Part shown: positions 1 through 7,720 of the stretch, in pieces
Layout of the letters: the number at the start of each line of letters is the position of its first letter
Position numbering within the stretch: position 1 is the first letter of the stretch
Source: an uncultured Pelagibacteraceae bacterium
GTDB taxonomy: Bacteria > Pseudomonadota > Alphaproteobacteria > Pelagibacterales > Pelagibacteraceae
Direction: 5' to 3'
Assembly: GCA_902533075.1 (NCBI GenBank)
Contig: CACAKN010000001.1
Span: 62,001-126,000 of the forward strand
DNA length: 64,000 nucleotides
Position numbers and translations under genes: made by a program
The notes under the pieces: generated by a model
Told to the model about the DNA's origin: nothing
Seen by the model: the letters and a program-made list of their open reading frames with translations, nothing else
The model's database searches: none

Positions 1-2
1 TG

Positions 3-437
3 GGTAAAGAAATCAAAATTGATTTAAACAAGACACCATTCATTAATATTACATGGAAAATTGAAAAAGATTTATCTGGTATAAAAGAAAATACAAAAAA
101 AGGCCATGATTATGCAGCAAGAGTTTTTGTGATAAAAAAGACAGGTGCAACACTGCTTTCAAATAGAGCGATTAATTATGTATTTTCTAGTAACAACGAT
201 GTTGGAGCAAATTTTCCAAGTCCTTACACGAAAAAATCAATAGACAATGTTTTGGCTAGTACGAAAGAAAATTTAAATGAATGGATAACTGTCAAAGCAA
301 ATGTTAAAGAAGATTTTAAGAGATTTCATGACTTAGAGGTTAATGAACTTGATGGATTAGCTATTATGTCAGATACAGACAATTCAAAGATGAAATCTAT
401 CGCTTATTTTCAAAATATTTACTTTTCTTCTCAATAA
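3..437 (+). CDS. DUF3047 domain protein (5' end outside window)
   Basis: Open frame from the window edge: GKEIKIDLNKTPFINITWKIEKDLSG...GHDYAARVFVIKK...YFQNIYFSSQ; DUF3047-like. Confidence 0.7.
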   Translation, partial: GKEIKIDLNKTPFINITWKIEKDLSGIKENTKKGHDYAARVFVIKKTGATLLSNRAINYVFSSNNDVGANFPSPYTKKSIDNVLASTKENLNEWITVKANVKEDFKRFHDLEVNELDGLAIMSDTDNSKMKSIAYFQNIYFSSQ

Positions 438-578
438 TTAAAATTTTAAATACTTTTTTAAAGCTATATTAAACATAGCGAGAATGATCGCTACAATTAC
501 ATCTTCCAAAGGACTAGCTTGCGGATAACCAAAGTTCCATGCAACTACCAATACTAGCCAAATAACAAAAATATTCAT
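438..578 (-). CDS. small membrane protein (46 aa), hypothetical
   Basis: Minus ORF MNIFVIWLVLVVAWNFGYPQASPLEDVIVAIILAMFNIALKKYLKF; hydrophobic, abuts neighbour. Confidence 0.45.
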   Translation of the reverse strand: MNIFVIWLVLVVAWNFGYPQASPLEDVIVAIILAMFNIALKKYLKF

Positions 579-635
579 AATAATACTTCTACCTTAGTTT
601 ATATAAAAGATTAAATTTTTTGATATAATAAAAAT

Positions 636-1058
636 ATGCACGAAAATTTCTTTCATAAATTAAAAGTTTATTACGAAGACACAGACTCTGGCGGTGTGGT
701 ATATTATGCTAATTATTTAAAGTTTTTAGAGCGCGCAAGAACTGAGGCCCTTAATACAATAGGATATAGCAATAAAAAAGTTAAAGATGAATTTAAGTCT
801 TTAATTATTGTGAAAACTTGTAACATTGAGTACAAAAAACCTTCGTATTTAGAGGACGAGCTAAGCGTGAGATCTTTTGTTAAATCTATCTCAAAAACAT
901 CTTTTTTTATGAACCAAATAATTACCAGAGGTGATGATATAATTGTAGAGGCTCAAGTTCATCTCGTTTTTGTAGATAACAAAAGTAAACCTATAAAAAT
1001 ACCTGAACAAATATATACTAAATTTAAACCTTATTTTTGTGATACTATTAAAATTTAG
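636..1058 (+). CDS. ybgC: YbgC/4-hydroxybenzoyl-CoA thioesterase family (hotdog fold)
   Basis: YYEDTDSGGVVYYANYLKFLERARTE motif. Confidence 0.9.
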   Translation: MHENFFHKLKVYYEDTDSGGVVYYANYLKFLERARTEALNTIGYSNKKVKDEFKSLIIVKTCNIEYKKPSYLEDELSVRSFVKSISKTSFFMNQIITRGDDIIVEAQVHLVFVDNKSKPIKIPEQIYTKFKPYFCDTIKI

Positions 1059-1728
1059 CCAAACTTTTAGCTCTTCTAAATAAGTCAACCATCATCTTTT
1101 GAGAAATAAGTTTAGTATTAACATTTCTAGGACTAGGATGATAACTCGATAAAATTATAAGACCATTAGGCAATAATTGAGATTTGCCATGTTTGAAAAT
1201 AAATTTTTGTTTGGTATCAAATTTTTGTTTATATAATTTTACACAATTATCAAAAGCAACTTTACCCAAAGTAACAATTACCTTTAGTCTTTTTAAAGAT
1301 AATATTTCTTTATCAAAAAAATTAGAACAATTAGAAATTTCATTACTTAACGGTTTATCTTCTGGAGGCACACATTTTAGTATATTAGTTATGTAAGTAG
1401 ATTTTAGCTTCAAATTATCATGTAAATTTTTTGAATATGGATAATTTGAAATACCCACTTCATGTAAACATTTAAACAAAAAATCTCCTGATTTATCTCC
1501 TGTAAAAGCTCTCCCAGTTCTTGTGCCACCGTGGGCTGCTGGAGCAAGTCCAATAATTGCCAATTTTGAATTTAAGTCTCCAAAACCAGGGACAGGTTTA
1601 CCCCAATAGATCTCATCTATATTTTGTTTTCTTTTTTGAGTGCTTACTTTGTTAATAAATTTAACTAGCCTTGGACATTTTTTACAATTAACTATTGTTT
1701 TGTTTAAATTATCTAATCTAATATCCAT
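1048..1728 (-). CDS. uracil-DNA glycosylase (family 4/5-like)
   Basis: CKKCPRL..., GLAPAAHGGTRTGRAFTGDKSGDFL, SSYHPSPRNVNT motifs. Confidence 0.85.
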   Translation of the reverse strand: MDIRLDNLNKTIVNCKKCPRLVKFINKVSTQKRKQNIDEIYWGKPVPGFGDLNSKLAIIGLAPAAHGGTRTGRAFTGDKSGDFLFKCLHEVGISNYPYSKNLHDNLKLKSTYITNILKCVPPEDKPLSNEISNCSNFFDKEILSLKRLKVIVTLGKVAFDNCVKLYKQKFDTKQKFIFKHGKSQLLPNGLIILSSYHPSPRNVNTKLISQKMMVDLFRRAKSLAKF

Positions 1729-1730
1729 AA

Positions 1731-2288
1731 ATGAAATTTATAAAATTCTTTATAGTAATATTTATATCTTTAGCTTCATCAGTTAAAGCAGATTTAAATA
1801 AAAATTTAACGAATCAACTTCAAGATGGTAATAAATTAATATTTATAAGACATGCCTACGCACCAGGGAATGGAGATCCAAATAATTTCAATTTAAACGA
1901 TTGTTCTACTCAGAGAAATTTGAGTAAAGAGGGAAGAAAACAGGCTCAAAAAATTGGTGAATTTTTTAAAAAGAATAAATTTAAAATTGAAAAAGTCTTT
2001 TCAAGCGAATGGTGCAGGTGTAAAGAAACTGCTGAGATTGCCTTTAAAGATTATTCAACAAAAAATTTTTTAAATTCTTTTTACAGCTCAAAATATGCAA
2101 AAAATAAAACTAAACAAATTGAACAATTAAATGATTATGTTTCACAAATTAAAAGTAGTACAAATATAGTATTTGTAACCCATTACGTATTAATATCAGA
2201 GGTTTTGAATTATGCTCCATCATCAGGTGAAATAGTTGTATCTGATAAAAATTTTAATATGATAGGAAGTGTTGAAGTAAATTATTAA
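1731..2288 (+). CDS. histidine phosphatase family protein, secreted
   Basis: Signal peptide then LIFIRHAYAPG (RH motif), SSEWCRCKETAEIAF, VFVTHYV. Confidence 0.85.
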   Translation: MKFIKFFIVIFISLASSVKADLNKNLTNQLQDGNKLIFIRHAYAPGNGDPNNFNLNDCSTQRNLSKEGRKQAQKIGEFFKKNKFKIEKVFSSEWCRCKETAEIAFKDYSTKNFLNSFYSSKYAKNKTKQIEQLNDYVSQIKSSTNIVFVTHYVLISEVLNYAPSSGEIVVSDKNFNMIGSVEVNY

Positions 2289-2294
2289 ATTACT

Positions 2295-2420
2295 ATGTCC
2301 TCAAAAAGAGCAATGAAACAAGCACAAAAACAAGCTTACGCTAAACATAGAAGTAATATTACCAACAGTCAGTTTGGAACAAAACGAAGAAATTTCAAAA
2401 AAAAAAAGAAAAAAAATTAA
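2295..2420 (+). CDS. small very basic protein (41 aa)
   Basis: ATG ORF MSSKRAMKQAQKQAYAKHRSNITNSQFGTKRRNFKKKKKKN. Confidence 0.4.
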   Translation: MSSKRAMKQAQKQAYAKHRSNITNSQFGTKRRNFKKKKKKN

Positions 2421-2851
2421 CTTTCTTTTTTAAATTTTTCTATTTTTTTACACGTTGAAATTTTTGAAATACCTTCCTCATCATTAAGCACTGTCTTCAA
2501 AAATATTTCTTGTTTTCCTTTCTCAAAAAAAATTTGAGTATAAAATTGAGGATAGCCATGCTTGTGAGTAAAAATTTTTCCATCTGCTTCATAAATATTT
2601 CTTACGTATGAATTAGATTTTTTAACACTTAAATCTGTTATTCTATATTTTTGATACGTTTTTTCCTTATAAACGTAGTTTCTAGTCATCATTAATTCAT
2701 TAAGATTTAGAATGTACTCATTCTTTAAAAATTCATCCTGTTTGTCATCACAGTCACTCATAATGATTATTTCTGAATTTGAATTCTGAAAAGGCAAAAT
2801 TATAAAAAAAAGAAAAACTAGGTATCTAATTTTTCTCATTTTTTTCAGCAA
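2417..2851 (-). CDS. hypothetical secreted protein
   Basis: ORF with N-terminal signal peptide (YLVFLFFIILPFQNSNSE). Confidence 0.6.
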   Translation of the reverse strand: MLKKMRKIRYLVFLFFIILPFQNSNSEIIIMSDCDDKQDEFLKNEYILNLNELMMTRNYVYKEKTYQKYRITDLSVKKSNSYVRNIYEADGKIFTHKHGYPQFYTQIFFEKGKQEIFLKTVLNDEEGISKISTCKKIEKFKKES

Positions 2852-2999
2852 AAAATATTCCTATCAAAAGAAGAGCTGTCCAACCCAACCCTAAAAGACC
2901 CTTTAAAATACTTGTATCTGCACTCCAGATTTTAAGAACTATAGCTCCAAAAATAAGCCCTATAATGTAGATAATTATTACTATTGAAGTTTTACTCAT
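2826..2999 (-). CDS. small two-TM membrane protein (57 aa)
   Basis: MSKTSIVIIIYIIGLIFGAIVLKIWSADTSILKGLLGLGWTALLLIGIFFAEKNEKN; overlaps flanking minus-strand genes. Confidence 0.55.
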   Translation of the reverse strand: MSKTSIVIIIYIIGLIFGAIVLKIWSADTSILKGLLGLGWTALLLIGIFFAEKNEKN

Positions 3000-3243
3000 T
3001 TTTTAAATTTTTTTTAAATAAAGAAATACCATTTTCAATTTTATATGTATAGGACTCTTCAAAACTTTCTAATTGCCAACCTGTTAATCTCTTTTTAATA
3101 ATTTTAAGGTTTTCTTCTTTCCATTCATCAGTTGTATCTTCAATTTTCCAAATTCTTTTTTCTTCATTGCTTCTGCCACAACCGTAGCAATACCCTGTGC
3201 TAGGATCAGTTTTACAGATACTTATACATGGTGAAATAATCAT
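2992..3243 (-). CDS. DUF1289 family protein
   Basis: SPCISICKTDPSTGYCYGCGRSNEEKRIW motif. Confidence 0.9.
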   Translation of the reverse strand: MIISPCISICKTDPSTGYCYGCGRSNEEKRIWKIEDTTDEWKEENLKIIKKRLTGWQLESFEESYTYKIENGISLFKKNLKNE

Positions 3244-3288
3244 TTTATTATTATAAAGGAAAATTAATATAATTTACAACAATTGTCG

Positions 3289-3317
3289 TTGGACAAATAG
3301 TTTCAATAATATATAAA
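3289..3317 (+). promoter_or_regulatory. sigma70 promoter of host tRNA-Leu (TTGGAC-N17-TATAAA)
   Basis: TTGGAC at 3289-3294, 17-nt spacer, TATAAA at 3312-3317, 14 nt before the tRNA 5' end. Confidence 0.7.
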
Positions 3318-3331
3318 ACCTTTTAATTTGT

Positions 3332-3370
3332 GGGGCGATGGCGGAATTGGTAGACGCGTTGGTCTTAGGA
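3332..3370 (+). pseudogene. 5' half of host tRNA-Leu(TAG), interrupted in the anticodon loop (attL)
   Basis: GGGGCGATGGCGGAATTGGTAGACGCGTTGGTCTTAGGA; joins 40794-40839 to form a complete 85-nt tRNA-Leu. Confidence 0.92.
3362..3370 (+). other. attL core (GTCTTAGGA)
   Basis: 9 bp identical to 40785-40793; 14 bp with one mismatch (CGTTgGTCTTAGGA vs CGTTaGTCTTAGGA). Confidence 0.85.
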
Positions 3371-3447
3371 GATACCGACACTTCTTCTTCATTGCACAAG
3401 TGACGAATTACTATTGTGTTGCTTGTGTTTTTTTAAAAAATCAATCT

Positions 3448-3461
3448 TTGCACTTGTGCGA
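3448..3461. promoter_or_regulatory. dyad TTGCACTTGTGCGA (variants at 3392-3405 and 3498-3511)
   Basis: Related to the perfect TTGCACTTGTGCAA at 6171-6184. Confidence 0.5.
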
Positions 3462-3467
3462 TAGTCT

Positions 3468-3498
3468 TGTATCAAATTGTATCAAAACTACTGTATCC
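3468..3498 (-). other. putative integrase arm-type sites (TTGTATCAAA x2 in tandem, plus CTGTATCC)
   Basis: 3468-3477, 3478-3487, 3491-3498; inverse complements of GATACAA repeats at 40695-40736. Confidence 0.6.
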
Positions 3499-3537
3499 TG
3501 CACTTCTGCAATAAATAAATGGAGAAATGTTCACTAA

Positions 3538-4506
3538 ATGTCCGATATATTAAATCAACAACAACAAGACCTACAATTACAATTACAAGAACTTGTCAAA
3601 GTAGGCGTGGGTGGCAAGTTTAAAGATAATTCAGATTATACAAAACGTATTCAAGAAGAATTAGAATTTGAAGACGCTATGCTACAAGGTGGTATAGACC
3701 GTTTCAGAAAGACCGTAAAAGACGCTATTACTAAAGGTCAAGAAAGTACAACACTTCACGGTCTAGTTTTACAACAAAAATATATAACTAAACTGTCCTT
3801 ATTAATTAATGGTGATATTAAGACTATGGAAGATGGTGGCGCAGGTAATCGAATGACTGCACTAAAACTATTGTGTCAATGTTTACCAAAATCAGCTTTT
3901 GATAAAGGTGTATTTCTTTCTAAAGAACATACAGTTTGGGATACTTGTTCGTTGATAGTTTTGAAGAATACAATTGATGGTATCAGCAACGAAACTACAA
4001 TGAATAAACTAGCTATAAAGATTGGAACTGGCTTGATGATGGAAGCTAGAATAACGATGTTTAAGGATAGAGATAAAGAAAATTATAATAGGATATATAA
4101 AAGACTTGCAGGAAAGAACATACCTCAGAAGGTAAATAGGTATCAATATAAGCATAAAGTTTGGACTTATATGATTAATAAAAACCAACTGGAGTTTGAC
4201 GATTGGGGCAAGGAAGGGAGACTTCATCTTGGAGTTAAGATGATTGGTTTTCTAGAAAAACTGGGTTTAGTAAAACACCAGAATAGAAAGCTAAATAAAT
4301 TCAAGACAGTCACTTATGTTGAAGCTACTAGAAAAATCATAGACGAGATTAGGAATTTCAATATTAAGAATGAAGCACTTCAACCTAAATACCTTCCAAT
4401 GTTAATGCCACCTAGAAAATGGGAATATAATCCTTTTGTCGGTGGATATTATGGAAGAAAACACAATCACGAAAACAAACCAGATGAGGTTAAAAATGCA
4501 CTATAA
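3538..4506 (+). CDS. T7-like RNA polymerase, N-terminal part (split gene)
   Basis: N-terminal T7 RNAP-like sequence ending in PPRKWEYNPFVGGYYGRK (cf. T7 PPKPWTGITGGGYW); stop before the palm domain. Confidence 0.8.
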   Translation: MSDILNQQQQDLQLQLQELVKVGVGGKFKDNSDYTKRIQEELEFEDAMLQGGIDRFRKTVKDAITKGQESTTLHGLVLQQKYITKLSLLINGDIKTMEDGGAGNRMTALKLLCQCLPKSAFDKGVFLSKEHTVWDTCSLIVLKNTIDGISNETTMNKLAIKIGTGLMMEARITMFKDRDKENYNRIYKRLAGKNIPQKVNRYQYKHKVWTYMINKNQLEFDDWGKEGRLHLGVKMIGFLEKLGLVKHQNRKLNKFKTVTYVEATRKIIDEIRNFNIKNEALQPKYLPMLMPPRKWEYNPFVGGYYGRKHNHENKPDEVKNAL

Positions 4507-6166
4507 TTTAGTAAAAGCGTCAAACAGAAGATACTTAGAAGAACTTAAAAATAGAGGTCACGAAATGAAAGACCTTTACGATAGCATAAATATTATGCAG
4601 GAAACTGAATGGGTTATAAATAAACCTGTTTTAGATGTCATAGAAACATTAATTAAAAAAGATGTGACTTTGGGAAAGCTACCAGTAAATCCTCAAAGTA
4701 TGGAACTTCCAGTCAAACCAATAGATATAGCCACTAATAAGGAGAGTTTAGTTAGATGGAAAAGAGAAGCGTCTAATATTTACAAAGAACAAGCTAAATC
4801 AAAATCTAAATATATACAGGTAAGGCAAATTCTTGAAGAAGCTAATTTATTAAAAGATAGGTCTTTCTTCTTTCCTCACCAAATAGACTTTAGGTCAAGA
4901 GGTTATCCAAAACCTGCAATGTTATCTCCACAAGGTGCTGACTATTCTAGAGCATTACTTAAATTTAAGTATGGAAAACAAATGAAAGAGAATAGTAGTT
5001 TTGATAGTTTTGCAATTGCAGGTGCAGGATTATTTGGAGAAGTAGATAAAGAAGACATTCAAACAAGATTAGATTGGGTTAAAGATAATATGCAACAGTT
5101 TATAAATTGTGCAAAGAACCCATTAGAAGATACTTATTGGTCACAAGCTGATAAATCATTTTGTTTTCTTGCTTGGTGTTTTGAACTCAAAGACTTTGCA
5201 GAAACAGACTTTGACGCTAGTTTTATTACTACACTACCAATACAATCAGACTGTAGTAATTCTGGTTTACAACATTATTCAGCTATGATGAGAGACGAAA
5301 TAGGTGGTAAAGCTACTAATCTAATTCCATCAAATAAACCTGAAGATGTTTACAGAACTGTATCTGAAAAAGTGATAGAAAAATTAGAAGTAAATCCTGA
5401 CCCACTAGCTAAGAAGTGGTTAGATTATGGTGTAGACAGAAAGCTATGTAAGAAACCTGTAATGTGTTTACCATATTCTTTAACTCAATATTCCTGTAGG
5501 CAATATCTGCAAGACCACGTTGAAAAAGAATTAAAAGAACGTGGAGTACAACATAACTTCGGTAAAGATTTATTTAAAGCTACTAACTTTCTTCAACCAA
5601 TTGTTTGGTCAAGTATTAATGATGTAATAGTTGGTGCAAAAGAGATTATGGATTTTTTGAAAAAAGTATCTCGATTAGTTGCTTCAGAAAACTTACCAGT
5701 GACTTGGACAACACCTTTAGGATTTCCAGTACAAATGATGTGTTATAAAAAAGAAAGCAAAAGAGTGAAGACTAAGATGGGAGACAGTATAATTAAATTA
5801 TCTATACAATCAGATACTGATGTAATTGATAAAAGAAAAACTGCACAATCTATTTGTCCTAACTTTATACACTCTCTTGACGCTAGTGTTTTACATTTAG
5901 CAGTTGTTAAAGCTAAACAAAAAGGAGTGACTAACTTTAGTTTAATTCACGATAGTTTTGGTTGTGTAGCACCTGATGTAGATATGTTGTCAGAAGCTAT
6001 AAGAGAAGCATTTTGTGAAATATATGAAAATGATGTTCTTGCTAACTGGGCGATGGAAATGAGACAAATGCTTTCTTATAAGAATATGAAGAAATTTCCT
6101 AATATTCCTCAAAGAGGAAACTTGGATTTAGCTTTAGTAAAGCAAAGTGTCTTTTTTTGCGTCTAA
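4451..6166 (+). CDS. T7-like RNA polymerase, C-terminal catalytic part (split gene, +1 frame)
   Basis: FPHQIDFRSRGY, DCSNSGLQHYSAMMRDEIGG, CKKPVMCLPY, LIHDSFG motifs; candidate ATG at 4451 (track starts at TTG 4436). Confidence 0.9.
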   Translation: MEENTITKTNQMRLKMHYNLVKASNRRYLEELKNRGHEMKDLYDSINIMQETEWVINKPVLDVIETLIKKDVTLGKLPVNPQSMELPVKPIDIATNKESLVRWKREASNIYKEQAKSKSKYIQVRQILEEANLLKDRSFFFPHQIDFRSRGYPKPAMLSPQGADYSRALLKFKYGKQMKENSSFDSFAIAGAGLFGEVDKEDIQTRLDWVKDNMQQFINCAKNPLEDTYWSQADKSFCFLAWCFELKDFAETDFDASFITTLPIQSDCSNSGLQHYSAMMRDEIGGKATNLIPSNKPEDVYRTVSEKVIEKLEVNPDPLAKKWLDYGVDRKLCKKPVMCLPYSLTQYSCRQYLQDHVEKELKERGVQHNFGKDLFKATNFLQPIVWSSINDVIVGAKEIMDFLKKVSRLVASENLPVTWTTPLGFPVQMMCYKKESKRVKTKMGDSIIKLSIQSDTDVIDKRKTAQSICPNFIHSLDASVLHLAVVKAKQKGVTNFSLIHDSFGCVAPDVDMLSEAIREAFCEIYENDVLANWAMEMRQMLSYKNMKKFPNIPQRGNLDLALVKQSVFFCV

Positions 6167-6170
6167 ACCT

Positions 6171-6184
6171 TTGCACTTGTGCAA
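6171..6184. promoter_or_regulatory. dyad TTGCACTTGTGCAA
   Basis: 6-bp inverted repeat in RNAP-SSB intergenic region. Confidence 0.55.
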
Positions 6185-6236
6185 ATAAAGTTCCACTTAT
6201 GGCTACATAAACGAAGCCAAATTATAGGAGTATAAT

Positions 6237-6824
6237 ATGCAACCAACAACAAACATAAGTGTTGTCGGAGAAGCTATTTATCCTCACCTAAATAAACCTG
6301 ATGTTCGTTTTAACGAAGCAGGTGAATATAAGGTGACCTTGAAGGTCGCTAAATCAGACGCAACTGAAATGTTGAAGTTATATACTTCAGCTTTAGATGA
6401 CAGTCTTAAATTAGCTGAACAAAACCATAAAGGTAAAGGGATTAAAAAAGCACCGAAACCTTATACAGAAGAAGGCGATTACGTTTTCTTCAAATTCAAA
6501 ATGAAAGCAACTGGGGTAAACCAGAAGACTAAAGAAAAGTTTTCACAAAAACCCCAATTGTTTGACGCAAAGAAAAACCCAATCCCATTGAGTACTATTA
6601 TTTGGGGTGGTTCTAAAATGCGTGTCGCTTATAATTTAGTATCTTACTATACGCCAATGTTAGGCGCAGGTATTACTGCTAGATTAAAAGCAGTACAAGT
6701 TATCGAACTTGTTGAGGGAAAAGATAGCAACCTTTTTGAAAAAGAAGATGGCTATGAAGCAACACCCAAACCAGAAGTTATCTCAAATGAAACGTCAGAA
6801 GTTCAAGAGAGTAAAGACTTCTAG
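6237..6824 (+). CDS. single-stranded DNA-binding protein (T7 gp2.5-like)
   Basis: OB-fold-like sequence, position after RNAP, acidic tail ending ...ESKDF. Confidence 0.8.
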   Translation: MQPTTNISVVGEAIYPHLNKPDVRFNEAGEYKVTLKVAKSDATEMLKLYTSALDDSLKLAEQNHKGKGIKKAPKPYTEEGDYVFFKFKMKATGVNQKTKEKFSQKPQLFDAKKNPIPLSTIIWGGSKMRVAYNLVSYYTPMLGAGITARLKAVQVIELVEGKDSNLFEKEDGYEATPKPEVISNETSEVQESKDF

Positions 6825-7218
6825 TGGTGTTGTCCTAAAATCAGGTTTGGAAGAAGAAGTCTTTAATTATCTAACTAAGCAAAAGATTAATTTTACTTAC
6901 GAAGGAATGAAGATTACTTACTTCCAACCTGAAATTAAGAAAACATATACACCTGATTTCCCAATAAAGAATTTTTTTATTATAGAAACTAAAGGTGCTT
7001 TTAATTCTGCAGATAGAAAAAAGATGAAGACTATTAAATTGCAGAACCCAGAATTAGATATTCGATTTATTTTTTCAAACTCAAAAACTAAAATAGGTAA
7101 GAAGTCCAAAACTACTTATGGCAAGTGGTGTGAATTATTTGGATTTCGCTATCACTGTATTCAATCTACAAAACAAACCTTTCCACAAGATTGGTTAATA
7201 GAAATTAAAGGAAAATAA
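6787..7218 (+). CDS. endonuclease I (T7 gp3-like Holliday junction resolvase)
   Basis: SGLEEEVFNYL..YEGMKITY...YTPDFPI..FFIIETKG; ATG at 6787 overlaps SSB gene. Confidence 0.85.
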   Translation: MKRQKFKRVKTSSGVVLKSGLEEEVFNYLTKQKINFTYEGMKITYFQPEIKKTYTPDFPIKNFFIIETKGAFNSADRKKMKTIKLQNPELDIRFIFSNSKTKIGKKSKTTYGKWCELFGFRYHCIQSTKQTFPQDWLIEIKGK

Positions 7219-7219
7219 A

Positions 7220-7720
7220 ATGGCAAGACCAGAAACTAAATATATAGTTATCCATTGTTCTCAAACGAGACCAAGTCAGGATATAGGTGCTAAAGATATA
7301 GACAGATGGCATAGAGAAAGAGGTTGGCTTAAAATTGGTTATGGAAAAGTAATCAGAAGAAATGGTGAAGTTGAACAAGGAAGGGAAGACAATGCTATTC
7401 AAGCTCACGTCAAAGGATATAATCACTGCAGTTATGGCTTATGTCTTGTTGGTGGTGCTTTAGAAGAAGATTGGAAAAAACCAGAAGATAATTTTACTGC
7501 TGAACAATGGGAAGCATTAAAGAAAACTTTAGAAGAATTATTATTAAAATACCCAGACGCACAAATAGTCGGTCATTATATGTTGGACGAAGCAAAGACT
7601 TGTCCAAACTTTAACGTAAGAGAATATTTACTTAACGAAGACGTAAAGGGTTATAAGTTCCAAGATGGCTTGACTGATGAAGCTGATTTACAGGAGATGG
7701 AACTTGAAGACCAATCCTGA
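7220..7720 (+). CDS. N-acetylmuramoyl-L-alanine amidase (T7 gp3.5-like)
   Basis: KYIVIHCSQTRPSQDIGAKDIDRWHRERGWLKIGY, VGHY..DEAKTCPNFN. Confidence 0.9.
   Translation: MARPETKYIVIHCSQTRPSQDIGAKDIDRWHRERGWLKIGYGKVIRRNGEVEQGREDNAIQAHVKGYNHCSYGLCLVGGALEEDWKKPEDNFTAEQWEALKKTLEELLLKYPDAQIVGHYMLDEAKTCPNFNVREYLLNEDVKGYKFQDGLTDEADLQEMELEDQS

Noticed and set aside
3328-3537. ORF MWGDGGIGRRVG... (69 aa)
   Set aside because: It is a read-through of the broken tRNA-Leu and the attL leader; no RBS or protein-like composition.
4436-4506. Programmed -1 ribosomal frameshift for RNAP
   Set aside because: The second ORF is in the +1 frame relative to the first; a canonical -1 slippery heptamer would lead to the wrong frame.
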